Assembly: GCA_016707205.1 (NCBI GenBank)
Contig: JADJHZ010000012.1
Location: forward strand, 62,001 to 126,000
Reading direction: 5' to 3'
DNA length: 64,000 bases
From: Haliscomenobacter sp.
GTDB taxonomy: Bacteria; Bacteroidota; Bacteroidia; Chitinophagales; Saprospiraceae
The notes below the pieces were generated by a model. That model ran no database searches, had not been told where the DNA came from, and saw only the letters and a program-made list of their open reading frames with translations. Of this stretch, positions 16,074-24,995 are shown piece by piece; the first letter of the stretch is position 1, and every line of letters begins with the position of its first letter. The position numbers and the translations under genes were made by a program.

Positions 16074-16171
16074 TTTTTTTTACTTCCTGCACACCAAAAC
16101 CGGGCCAGTGTACATCTGGTATTAAAAAGGCTCTTACTATTTACTCATCATTTTTGTAAAACCTTGTCAGC

Positions 16172-17092
16172 ATGGACATTGCACTATCCGGCAACGCAGT
16201 CCTGTTCGGCACTATCTTTCTGGTTTTGCTGATCATAGCGGTAATTCTCTACCTGCAATTCAGCTTCAAGAAAAAAGCCGAAGGAGGACTCACGCTGAAG
16301 CACGCCAAAGCAGGCAAGCACAGCATCGAACTCGATGGAAGAACGAAATACCCAGAGGTGGATTCTTTCCGCCTGAGCAGTACGTTCTTTAATCTCGGGA
16401 TCGCCGTAGCGCTTGGCTTGACCGTGCTCGCGTTTGGCTGGACGCAGTACGAGAAAAAAGTGGAGGCTGGCGACAACTTTGTCCTCATCGAAGAAGACAT
16501 CGAAGTTGAACCTCCGCGTACTGCCGAACCGCCGCCCCCTCCGCCCCCTCCGCCGCCTCCCGTCATTCAGGAGGTGCCCGAGGAATTGATTGAGGAAGAG
16601 GACCAACCCGAATTCGTCGACCAGTCTGTGGAAGCCGAAGAAGAGGTGGTTCGCGCTCCCGAACCCGTTAAAGCAGCTCCTCCTCCCCCCCCTCCCCCGC
16701 CGCCCCCGCCGCCAAAAGACGACGACGAGATCTTCGTGGTGGTGGAAGACATGCCCCTCTTCCCAGGTTGCGAAAATGAACCCGATAAGGATGCCAGGAA
16801 AAGATGCTCCGACAAGAAGGTGTTCGAATTCGTAGGTAAAAACCTGAAGTACCCGGTGATCGCCCGCGAAAACGGCGTTGAAGGCACCGCAGTCGTCCAG
16901 TTCGTTGTGGACCGCGACGGCTCCGTCAAAGACGCTTCCGTACTTCGCGACATCGGCGCCGGCTGCGGCGAAGAAGCTGTCCGCGTGGTCAACCTGATGA
17001 ACCAGCAGGGGATCAAATGGACGCCCGGCAAACAGCGCGGCCGCCCAGTGAAGGTTCAGTTCCGCTTGCCTGTGCGCTTTAAGTTGCAGTAA
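16172..17092 (+). CDS. TonB family energy transducer
   Basis: 306 residues. There are two hydrophobic segments, near residues 8-28 and 75-90. A periplasmic proline-rich spacer follows, with two poly-proline runs (residues ~120-132 and ~170-181), then a C-terminal TonB domain (about 215-306: GKNLKYPVIARENGVEGTAVVQFVVDRDGSVKDASV). It would link inner-membrane proton motive force to outer-membrane transporters. The long N-terminal part with two membrane helices differs from classic one-helix TonB and is common in Bacteroidota. The CEN/CSD pair before the C-terminal domain (PGCENEPDKDARKRC) is a frequent Bacteroidota feature. No exbB/exbD is adjacent. Confidence 0.92.
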   Translation: MDIALSGNAVLFGTIFLVLLIIAVILYLQFSFKKKAEGGLTLKHAKAGKHSIELDGRTKYPEVDSFRLSSTFFNLGIAVALGLTVLAFGWTQYEKKVEAGDNFVLIEEDIEVEPPRTAEPPPPPPPPPPPVIQEVPEELIEEEDQPEFVDQSVEAEEEVVRAPEPVKAAPPPPPPPPPPPPKDDDEIFVVVEDMPLFPGCENEPDKDARKRCSDKKVFEFVGKNLKYPVIARENGVEGTAVVQFVVDRDGSVKDASVLRDIGAGCGEEAVRVVNLMNQQGIKWTPGKQRGRPVKVQFRLPVRFKLQ

Positions 17093-17116
17093 GCCGGTTC
17101 CCTGCCGAACCTAAAT

Positions 17117-17151
17117 AAAAAACCCCGCGACCAAAGGCCGCGGGGTTTTTT
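17117..17151. terminator. Terminator after tonB
   Basis: AAAAAACCCCGCG (17117-17129) pairs with CGCGGGGTTTTTT (17139-17151), a 13-bp stem with a T run on the right and an A run on the left. It can act for both the tonB and the convergent aspS transcripts. Confidence 0.85.
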
Positions 17152-17154
17152 TGT

Positions 17155-17195
17155 CCCTCTCCTGCTCCCTACTCCCTTGCTCCCTGCTCCCTCTC
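17155..17195. repeat. Imperfect CTCCCT-rich tandem repeat
   Basis: About five imperfect copies of TGCTCCCT fill the gap between the terminator and the aspS stop codon. No function is evident. Confidence 0.5.
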
Positions 17196-17202
17196 TTTCA
17201 AC

Positions 17203-18948
17203 CTAAGCTGCAACTCCTCCAATTGAGCCTCTGCGATTTCCGGAAGGCGCATCGATCATCATATCCCTGCCCATATTGTTTTTAGGGAAGGCGATGAAGT
17301 CGCGGATTGAGTTTTGGCCGTTCAGTACGGAGCAGAGGCGGTCGAAGCCGAAGGCGATGCCCCCGTGGGGCGGAGCGCCGTATTCAAAAGCGCCCAGGAG
17401 GAATCCAAACTGACGCTCGGCTTCTTCCTGGGTAAAGCCCAGAAGCTTGAAGTTCTTTTCCTGTAAAGCCCGGTTGTGGATACGAATGGATCCTCCCCCG
17501 ATCTCCACCCCGTTGATGACGAGGTCGTAGGCGTCTGCCCGGAGGTTTTTGAGCATGGTGCGGTCGTTGCTGGCCATACGCTCGATATCGTCCGGCTTTG
17601 GAGACGTGAAGGGGTGGTGCATCGCGTAAAACCGCTGGGTATCTTCATCCCATTCCAGCAGCGGAAAGTCGAGTACCCACAGCGGTTTAAAGTCTCCAGG
17701 GGTCATCAGGCCCATCCGGCGGCCCATCTCCAGGCGCAATTCGCTGAGTTGCTTGCGGGTTTTTTCCTCTTCTCCAGCGAGGATAAGCATCAGATCGCCG
17801 GGTTTGGCGCCCATGCGATCGGCCCAGGCAGAGAGGTCGGTTTCGGAAAAGAATTTATCGACGGAGGATTTTAAAGCGCCGTCTTCGCCGAAGCGGACAT
17901 AAACCAACCCCTTGGCGCCAATCTGCGGACGTTTTACCCATTCGGTCAGCTCGTCGATCTGTTTGCGGGTATATCCCGCTTGCCCTTGCGCGTTGATTCC
18001 CACCACGAGCTCCGCGCTGTCAAAAACGCCGAACCCCTTGCCCTGGGCCAGATCGGTGAGTGGCGTAAAGGCCATGTCAAACCGCAGGTCGGGCTTGTCC
18101 GAACCGTACAGGCGGAGGGCATCGTCGTACGACATACGGGGGAATTCGGGCAGGTCCAGCCCAAGCGTCTCCCGGAACAAATGGCGCGTTAACCCTTCAA
18201 ACGTCTGGAGGATATCTTCCCGGGTAACGAAGGCCATTTCACAGTCGATTTGCGTAAACTCCGGCTGCCGGTCTGCCCGGAGGTCTTCGTCCCGAAAACA
18301 TTTAACGATCTGGAAATACCGGTCGTAACCGGCTACCATCAGGATTTGCTTGAAGGTTTGGGGCGATTGGGGCAGGGCATAGAACTGCCCGGGGTTCATC
18401 CGGCTGGGAACCACAAAATCCCGCGCGCCTTCCGGTGTGCTTTTGATCAAAAACGGGGTTTCCACTTCCACAAAGCGCTTTTCATTCAGGTATTTGCGCA
18501 CTTCGAGCGACAATTGGGACCGGAATAGGATGTTGCGCTGCACGGGAGTTCGCCGGAGATCGAGATAGCGGTATTTCATCCGGAGGTCGTCTCCTCCGTC
18601 CGTATCGTCTTCAATAGTAAATGGAGGTACTTTGGAAGCATTTAGCACCTGCATGGATTGGACTTCAATCTCTATATCTCCGGTTTCCCGGTTGAGGTTC
18701 TTGGCGCTTCGCTCCCGAACCAATCCCTCCGCCTGAATGACAAATTCCCTTCCCAACTTACGGGCTTGTTCGCAAAGCGGGGCGTCCGTTTCCATACTGA
18801 ACACCAACTGGGTAATGCCATAACGGTCGCGAAGGTCGATAAAGGTCATGCTCCCAAAATCGCGAACGGTTTGGACCCATCCGCTCAGGCGGACCGTTTT
18901 GCCCGAATCGGTCAGGCGCAATTCGCCACAAGTATGCGTACGATACAT
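17203..18948 (-). CDS. aspS: Aspartyl-tRNA synthetase, bacterial type
   Basis: 581 residues from the ATG at 18948 (MYRTHTCGELR), the conserved family start; a longer in-frame extension to 19032 is rejected because the promoter lies inside it. The N-terminal OB fold (VRLSGWVQTVRDFGSMTFIDLRDR) binds the anticodon. Class II motif 2 is FRDEDLRADRQPEFTQID and motif 3 is GIAFGFDRL. The bacterial GAD insertion (about 285-420) is present. It charges tRNA-Asp. Its leader is only ~22 bases with no attenuator, in contrast to ileS. Confidence 0.97.
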   Translation of the reverse strand: MYRTHTCGELRLTDSGKTVRLSGWVQTVRDFGSMTFIDLRDRYGITQLVFSMETDAPLCEQARKLGREFVIQAEGLVRERSAKNLNRETGDIEIEVQSMQVLNASKVPPFTIEDDTDGGDDLRMKYRYLDLRRTPVQRNILFRSQLSLEVRKYLNEKRFVEVETPFLIKSTPEGARDFVVPSRMNPGQFYALPQSPQTFKQILMVAGYDRYFQIVKCFRDEDLRADRQPEFTQIDCEMAFVTREDILQTFEGLTRHLFRETLGLDLPEFPRMSYDDALRLYGSDKPDLRFDMAFTPLTDLAQGKGFGVFDSAELVVGINAQGQAGYTRKQIDELTEWVKRPQIGAKGLVYVRFGEDGALKSSVDKFFSETDLSAWADRMGAKPGDLMLILAGEEEKTRKQLSELRLEMGRRMGLMTPGDFKPLWVLDFPLLEWDEDTQRFYAMHHPFTSPKPDDIERMASNDRTMLKNLRADAYDLVINGVEIGGGSIRIHNRALQEKNFKLLGFTQEEAERQFGFLLGAFEYGAPPHGGIAFGFDRLCSVLNGQNSIRDFIAFPKNNMGRDMMIDAPSGNRRGSIGGVAA

Positions 18949-18976
18949 GGATATTGTATTTAAATGTTTAAGCGTA

Positions 18977-18984
18977 CAAAAATA
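18977..18984 (-). promoter_or_regulatory. -7 promoter element of aspS
   Basis: On the minus strand this reads TATTTTTG (TAnnTTTG), ~29 bases before the aspS ATG. Its place fixes the aspS start at 18948 rather than further upstream. Confidence 0.6.
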
Positions 18985-19188
18985 CAACCTTGCTCCGTAT
19001 TCTGGGCATCCCGGTGGGCTTTTCCCTGGCATCCAGGCATCTGTTTGGGATAAGACGGATGAGGAGTTAACCTTGGGCCTTTACTTCATGTGTTGATTAT
19101 CAACCATTAAAGCGCATAATTTTTGCAATCTGCCGTATTTTTCTGCGTTCACTAAAGAGAAACGGGGGAATGATAACATTCTTCCGTG

Positions 19189-19196
19189 TATTTTTG
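19189..19196 (+). promoter_or_regulatory. -7 promoter element of the DUF4294 gene
   Basis: TATTTTTG (TAnnTTTG), 38 bases before the ATG at 19234. An alternative GTG start at 19186 would place this promoter inside the coding region and is therefore rejected. Confidence 0.6.
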
Positions 19197-19233
19197 CACC
19201 GGTTCTGGTTGTTCACGTTCAAACCCATTTTCC

Positions 19234-19848
19234 ATGCGGAGCGCTCTATATGTTTGCTTTTTTCTTTGCGGGATTTTCACTGCCGCCTTCTCTCAATCCC
19301 GCGGAACGCTCCTTCTCGGTGGGGATATCTATGAATATATGGTCGACGAGTGTGGGGATACGATTATCCTGGCCACTCTTGGAGATATTTCGGTTTCGTC
19401 CATCCGCCATTTTAAAAACCCGGAAGATTATAATAAATATCGCCGTTACCGCCGATATGCCTATACGGTCTATCCGTATGCCACCGAAGCCATACGCATA
19501 TTCCGGGAGTTGGAACACGCCACCGCTACCATGCGGGATGGAGAACGCCGCCGCCATATCCGTAGGTTGCAGAAAGAGCTGAAGGAAAAGTTCGAAGATC
19601 CCTTGCGCAACCTTACGCGTACCCAGGGAATGATTCTTGTGGAAATGATCGAACGGGAGTTGAAAACCCCCCTCTTTGACCTTATCAAGGACCTTCGGGG
19701 TGGGCTAAATGCCTCCTATTGGAGTACGATGAGCAGTTTTTATGGGTATAAGATCAAAGAAGGGTATATCCGGGGGAATGATCCCATTCTGGATACGGTG
19801 CTGGACGATGTTAACCTCACCTATAATAATCCGTACGAAAATAAATGA
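19234..19848 (+). CDS. Exported DUF4294 family protein
   Basis: 204 residues. Signal peptide MRSALYVCFFLCGIFTAAFS, then a domain typical of DUF4294: a short beta strand region (YEYMVDECGDTIILATLGDISVSS) and a basic helical segment (NKYRRYRRYAYTVYPYATEAIRIFRELE) ending in TQGMILVEMIERELKTPLFDLIKDLRGGLNASYWSTMS. The family is restricted to Bacteroidota, and its function is unknown; periplasmic location is inferred. Its stop overlaps the next start (ATGA, 19845-19848), so the two genes are translationally coupled. Confidence 0.82.
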   Translation: MRSALYVCFFLCGIFTAAFSQSRGTLLLGGDIYEYMVDECGDTIILATLGDISVSSIRHFKNPEDYNKYRRYRRYAYTVYPYATEAIRIFRELEHATATMRDGERRRHIRRLQKELKEKFEDPLRNLTRTQGMILVEMIERELKTPLFDLIKDLRGGLNASYWSTMSSFYGYKIKEGYIRGNDPILDTVLDDVNLTYNNPYENK

Positions 19849-20492
19849 CCATCCATCCGGACTCCCTTTTCCGCGAACCCAATTCCTGGGCCAGGGGGCC
19901 AAAACTTGCGCTGCTCCTGACCTTATTCTTTGCGTTCCTTTTTATCGGAGGATACAGTTGGTTGAAACATCGCTTTCCCGGGGTAGCTCCTTTTACTCCT
20001 TCGGCTGAAACGGATCCGTCGGTTCAATTCCCAGATTCTGCCATTCGGGCCCTTCGCACCTGGGAGTTCCGGGAGGGAAGCATTGGGGAGACGCTTTACC
20101 ACTTCCTGGAGAAGGGGGCTCCTGATTTCCGCAATACGGTGCTGGTATTTCAAAACCGGGACTTCGCTGCGGATACCCTTTCTCCGCTGCCTTCCTATAA
20201 AGCCCGCGAACTCGAAGACCTGGCCAGGGTTTTGATCGGGTTTCCAGGGCTCCAGATTGAAATTGCGGGCCATAGCGACGAAGAAAAGGATGTGCCCCTG
20301 AGCTATTCCCGCTCCCGGCTGGAAGTAGAAACTATCCGGCAGCTTTTGGTCCGGCAGGGCGTTCCCGAGGAACAGATTCAGGCCAGAGGATATGGGTTTC
20401 GTTTCCCAATCACCGACAATATCGGACCGGAGGCCAGAGCCCAAAACCGGCGCGTGGAGCTGACCATGCTCGCTCTCCCTCTGTTGAAGTAA
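19845..20492 (+). CDS. OmpA C-terminal domain protein, membrane-anchored
   Basis: 215 residues. One membrane helix (about 23-42, ALLLTLFFAFLFIGGY) is followed by a periplasmic OmpA/MotB-type domain. Peptidoglycan-binding signatures are LQIEIAGHSDEEKDVPLSYSR, LVRQGVPEEQIQARGYG and ARAQNRRVEL (residues ~145-205). It probably anchors an envelope complex to the cell wall. It starts inside the stop codon of the DUF4294 gene, so the two may act together. The arrangement of helix then OmpA domain, with no outer-membrane barrel, is like MotB rather than OmpA. Confidence 0.85.
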   Translation: MTIHPDSLFREPNSWARGPKLALLLTLFFAFLFIGGYSWLKHRFPGVAPFTPSAETDPSVQFPDSAIRALRTWEFREGSIGETLYHFLEKGAPDFRNTVLVFQNRDFAADTLSPLPSYKARELEDLARVLIGFPGLQIEIAGHSDEEKDVPLSYSRSRLEVETIRQLLVRQGVPEEQIQARGYGFRFPITDNIGPEARAQNRRVELTMLALPLLK

Positions 20493-20619
20493 ACGCTGGA
20501 AACTGAGCCGCCATTCTCTCTTTTTCAGCAACAGAACGTGTAAATAACCCAGGCTTTCAGGCTATATAAGCCGAAACCATCGTATTTTGGGGTAAATTCC
20601 TGTGGTAAAAATTATCCTA

Positions 20620-23543
20620 ATGGATCAAGCGTTACGTACCCTCGAAAGCCAGATGGAGGGCGAACTCCATTCCGACCGCCTAAGCAGAGCTATTTACGCC
20701 ACCGATGGATCGATTTACCGCAAATGGCCCATGGCAGTAGCCAAACCCAAATCGAAAGAAGACCTGCGCCTGCTGATTCAATTTGCCCGGGCTCATCGCG
20801 TTTCCCTGATCCCGCGGACGGCGGGTACTTCCCTGGCAGGGCAATGCGTGGGAGAGGGAATCGTTGTCGATACGTCCAGATACCTCACCCAGATCCTGGA
20901 ATTCAATGCGGAAGAACGCTGGGTTAAGGTCCAGCCAGGCGTAATTCGCGACCAGTTGAATGAATTTCTTAAACCACACGGCCTGTTTTTTGGCCCGAAC
21001 ACCTCCACCGCCAACCGGGCCATGATTGGAGGTATGGTGGGCAATAACTCCTGCGGAACCACCTCCATCGTTTACGGCACAACCCGGGATCACGTCCTGG
21101 AGCTCCAGTGCCTGCTCAGCGATGGTTCTGAAGTAGTTTTTGAACCGCTCCAACCAGCGGCATTTCAGGAAAAACTTCAGGGAAACAGCCTGGAGAGCCG
21201 CATCTATCAACAGCTCTATCGGGAACTCGGGGACCCGGCTCAACGCCAGGAAATCGAGCGGGAGTACCCCAAGCCGCATATCCACCGCAGAAATACCGGC
21301 TACGCCGTTGACCTGTTGTTGCGCCAGCAGCCTTTTTCCCCGGACGGGCCCCTCTTTAATTTGTCGTCCCTGGTTTGCGGCTCGGAAGGCACCCTGGCGC
21401 TGATCACGGAGATCAAGCTGGATTTGGATCCCTTGCCCGATCCGGTAGATGTCGTGGTGTGTCCACATTTTACCAGTATTCACGAAAGTATGCGGGCCGT
21501 TTTGGTCGCCATGGAGCACCGCCCTTCGGCTTGCGAGCTCATGGACAAGCGCATCCTGGATTGCACCAAAGACAACCTTTCCCAGCAGAAAAACCGGTTT
21601 TTTATCCAGGGGGACCCGGAAGCGGTGCTCATGATTGAGTTCCGGGGTAAAACGGTCGAAGAAGCCGAGCGCAAAGCGGAGGCCATGATTGGGGCAATGA
21701 AGACTGCCGGGCTGGGGTATCACTTTCCCAAAGTAACGGCGCCCCAAAGCAAAAGTGTCTGGGCGTTGCGGGCGGCGGGTTTCGGGGTGCTTTCCAATAT
21801 GAAAGGCGACGCCAAACCCATCGAGTTTATTGAAGATACGGCAGTGGCTTTAGCCGACCTGCCTGCGTATATCGAGGAATTCAGTCAGGCCATGGATGGA
21901 TTCCGGCAACGGGTGGTTTACTACGCGCATGCCGGCGCCGGAGAACTGCACCTGCGGCCCAGCGTCAACCTCAAGACCAGCGAGGGCGTCCGGCAAATGC
22001 GGGAAATCGCCGAATTCTCCGCCCGGCTGGTGAAGAAATACGGAGGGTCTTTAAGCGGAGAACACGGCGACGGACGGGTACGCGGGGAGTTTATTCCTCT
22101 GGTGCTTGGCGAAAAAAACTACGCCCTCTTGCAACGGATCAAAAGAACCTGGGATCCTGATAGCATCTTTAACCCGGAGAAAATCGTTGGCGCCCCCCCG
22201 ATGGACCAGGACTTGCGCTATAAACAAGATACTCCTGCCCCGAAATTGAACACGGTCTTCGATTTTTCCGAAGTGGGCGGGATGCTCAAAATGGCGGAAA
22301 AATGTTCCGGCTCCGGTGACTGCCGCAAACTCGCCTTTTCCGGTGGGACCATGTGTCCCAGCTACATGGCTACCCGCAATGAAAAAGATTCCACCAGGGC
22401 CCGGGCCAACGCCCTGAGGGAGTTTTTAACGATGAATGCCAAAGCTAATCCCTTTGACCATCCGGAAATTGCGGAGGCAATGGACCTTTGCCTTTCCTGT
22501 AAGGGGTGCAAATCGGAGTGCCCTTCGAATGTCGACATGGCCACGTTGAAGGCGGAGTTCCTGCACCAATACCACCAAACCCATGGGATTCCCCTGCGCA
22601 GCCGGGTATTTGGGCATATCGGGGAGATCAACCGGCTGGCTTCCGCCGTTCCGGCTGTAAGCAATTTTTTTCTGGGGAACCCGTTTACGAGCCGCTTCTT
22701 CAAGGCGGTTTTGGGCGTCGCTCCTCTGCGCTCTCTCCCTCCGGTTACTTCCTCCCTAAGGCGCTGGTTCAAGCGCGCTGCCGGAAAAATGACCCCTTCG
22801 GCGCCGAAGGGGAAGGTGTATTTTTTCTGCGACGAGTTCACCAATTACAACGACGCCCACATTGGGCGACAGGCGATCCGATTGCTCTGGGCGCTTGGGT
22901 ATCAGGTGGAGATGCCGCCGCACCCCGATAGCGGCAGAGCATTTTTTTCCAAAGGGATACTTGGGCCTGCAAAGAAACTGGCCAACCGAAATGTGGAGTT
23001 ATTCTCGCCCCTGATCAGTGCAGAAACCCCCTTGGTTGGATTGGAACCCTCGGCCATCCTGGGTTCCGAGACGAGTACCCCAGGCTCGTTGCCCCAGACC
23101 GAAAAGAAGCGGCCCAACGATTGGGCGATCATGCATTGATGATCGAAGAGTTTCTCGTCAGGGAAGCGGAAGCAGGCCGGATCGATGCATCCGCCTTTAC
23201 CGATGCACCGCAAACGATTTTACTACACGGGCATTGCCACCAAAAGGCGCTGGCCGGGCCTGGCGCCAGCGCCAGCGCGTTGGGAATCCCCAAAAATTTC
23301 TCTGTCGAACTTATGGACACCGGATGCTGCGGAATGGCGGGCTCTTTCGGATATGAAAAAGAACATATCGAATTGAGTATGCAAGTAGGCGAATTGGCGT
23401 TATTCCCAAAGGTTCGAAGCGCGTCCGAACAGGTGTTGATCGCCGCGCCAGGTACGAGCTGCCGCCACCAAATTCTGGATGGTACGGGGAGGAAAGCCCT
23501 TCATCCGGCAGCTATTCTGTTCCAGGCGCTTCGTTCCGTGTAG
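20620..23543 (+). CDS. FAD-binding and Fe-S oxidoreductase, GlcD-GlpC fusion (frame broken at 23061)
   Basis: Residues ~30-230 form the FAD-binding PCMH domain (PRTAGTSLAGQCVGEGIVVD, GMVGNNSCGTTS), then the C-terminal FAD-oxidase cap, then an iron-sulfur part with CSGSGDCRK and CLSCKGCKSECP, and finally a CCG domain (DTGCCGMAGSFGYEKEH). Such fusions of ~970 aa oxidise D-2-hydroxyacids such as glycolate or lactate. The frame breaks at GGG 23061-23063: one missing G would restore a sequence reading SAILGFRDEYPRL. As given, the frame stops at 23137 and the last ~140 residues are in another frame. I start at ATG 20620; a GTG at 20602 is possible. Probably a sequencing indel. Confidence 0.85.
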
Positions 23544-23573
23544 ATCAATGTATTAAATCTCAGAGATTCTATC

Positions 23574-23581
23574 TAACTTTG
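23574..23581 (+). promoter_or_regulatory. -7 promoter element of the CBS/CorC-like gene
   Basis: TAACTTTG (TAnnTTTG), 23 bases before the ATG at 23604. Confidence 0.5.
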
Positions 23582-23603
23582 TGGTGAATTTTTCATATCA
23601 CAA

Positions 23604-24923
23604 ATGGGTCCTGACATACTTCTTACCATTCTCCTGGTATTGCTCAACGGTTTTTTCGTCGCGGCAGAATTTGCAATCGTTAAAGTGCGGATATCTCAAA
23701 TCCAGGTCCGTTCCGAAAACAGCTTCAATGCGCGTATTGCGGAGAGCGTGGTCGCCAATCTGGATGGTTACCTTGCGGCAACCCAACTTGGCATCACCCT
23801 GGCCAGCCTTGGGTTGGGCTGGATTGGGGAAGGGGTGGTTACCCGGCTGATCCTGGCAGCGATGTACGGTGTTGGGTTGGAACTTAGTGAAGCAGCTGCA
23901 CACAGCCTGGCTATTCCATTTGCCTTTGTTACCATTACGGTAATGCATATCGTTTTTGGGGAATTGGCGCCTAAGTCGCTGGCTATTCGCTTCCCAACGA
24001 AAACCACCCTCGCGATTTCCATTCCGATGAAGGTGTTTTATTTCGTTTTTCGCCCCTTTATTTATGTTCTGAACGGATTTGCCAACTTCATCCTTCGGTT
24101 AATCGGGATTGAGCCGGTGCCCCACTCGGAGATCCATACCGAGGAAGAACTGAGGCTGATTATCGCCGAAAGCGCGGAAGGGGGCGCTATCCTGGCCTCC
24201 GAACGGGAATTGATTCAGAATGTCTTTGACTTTGACGATCGTACGGTTCGCCAGGTTCTGAAACCCCGCAACCAGATCTCCGCTCTGGAGAGGGACACCC
24301 CTTTGCAGGAAGCTATCGATTATGCTATTGCCGAAGGGTACTCCCGCTATCCGGTTTTTGATAACAGCCTGGATAATATTATCGGATTCGTTTTGGTCAA
24401 GGATCTCTTAGCCCACCTCCGGAATCCTAAGGAGAATGTGGAATTGAAGGACATGATCCGGAGCATCAACTTTATTTCTTCCAGCAAAAAAATAAGCCAG
24501 GTCTTGCGCTTGTTCCAGCAGAACAAGACCCAAATGGCGATCGTCGTCAACGAATTCGGCGGCACCGTGGGGTTGATCACCTTAGAGGATATTCTGGAAG
24601 AACTGGTGGGCGAGATCCAGGACGAGACAGATGCAGAAATGCCTATTGTGGAAAAAACCGGAGAAGACATCTTCCGGATTTTTGCTCAAAACCCCTTGGA
24701 TGAAATCAACGTGGGTCTGCCTTTACCTTTCCCGGAAAGCCAGAACTTTATTACCCTGGCCGGATTGATCCTGGAGTATGCAGAGACCATTCCCGATGAG
24801 AACCAGGAGCTGGAAATCCCTCCCTATCGAATCAAGATTCTGCACATGTTGCAAAACAGCCCCGACTTAATCGAGGCAGTGCTCATGCCGCAGGCGGAAT
24901 CCAACCAGGAAGAAAACGAATGA
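23604..24923 (+). CDS. HlyC/CorC-family transporter with CNNM and CBS domains
   Basis: 439 residues. The N-terminal CNNM (DUF21) membrane domain has about four helices (7-28, 60-80, 90-125 and 140-165) and the motif LNGFFVAAEFAIVKVR. Two CBS domains follow (about 215-340, with RNQISALERDT and FVLVKDLL), then a CorC/HlyC C-terminal domain (about 355-430, EINVGLPLPF). Members are linked to magnesium or cobalt efflux; older names call them hemolysins without good evidence. Length and order are typical. The N-terminus fits the ATG at 23604, which follows a good -7 element. Confidence 0.9.
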   Translation: MGPDILLTILLVLLNGFFVAAEFAIVKVRISQIQVRSENSFNARIAESVVANLDGYLAATQLGITLASLGLGWIGEGVVTRLILAAMYGVGLELSEAAAHSLAIPFAFVTITVMHIVFGELAPKSLAIRFPTKTTLAISIPMKVFYFVFRPFIYVLNGFANFILRLIGIEPVPHSEIHTEEELRLIIAESAEGGAILASERELIQNVFDFDDRTVRQVLKPRNQISALERDTPLQEAIDYAIAEGYSRYPVFDNSLDNIIGFVLVKDLLAHLRNPKENVELKDMIRSINFISSSKKISQVLRLFQQNKTQMAIVVNEFGGTVGLITLEDILEELVGEIQDETDAEMPIVEKTGEDIFRIFAQNPLDEINVGLPLPFPESQNFITLAGLILEYAETIPDENQELEIPPYRIKILHMLQNSPDLIEAVLMPQAESNQEENE

Positions 24924-24995
24924 AGGTCCCCGCGCCTGGTTTTTTCCCAGCGGTTTTTTCCTCATCCGAGATAAAGCGTTTAGCGCTTCCCTCCC

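Noticed and set aside
20022..20033. GGTTCAATTCCC, similar to the T-arm of a tRNA
   Set aside because: It lies inside the OmpA-domain gene, and no acceptor, D or anticodon stems can be formed around it.
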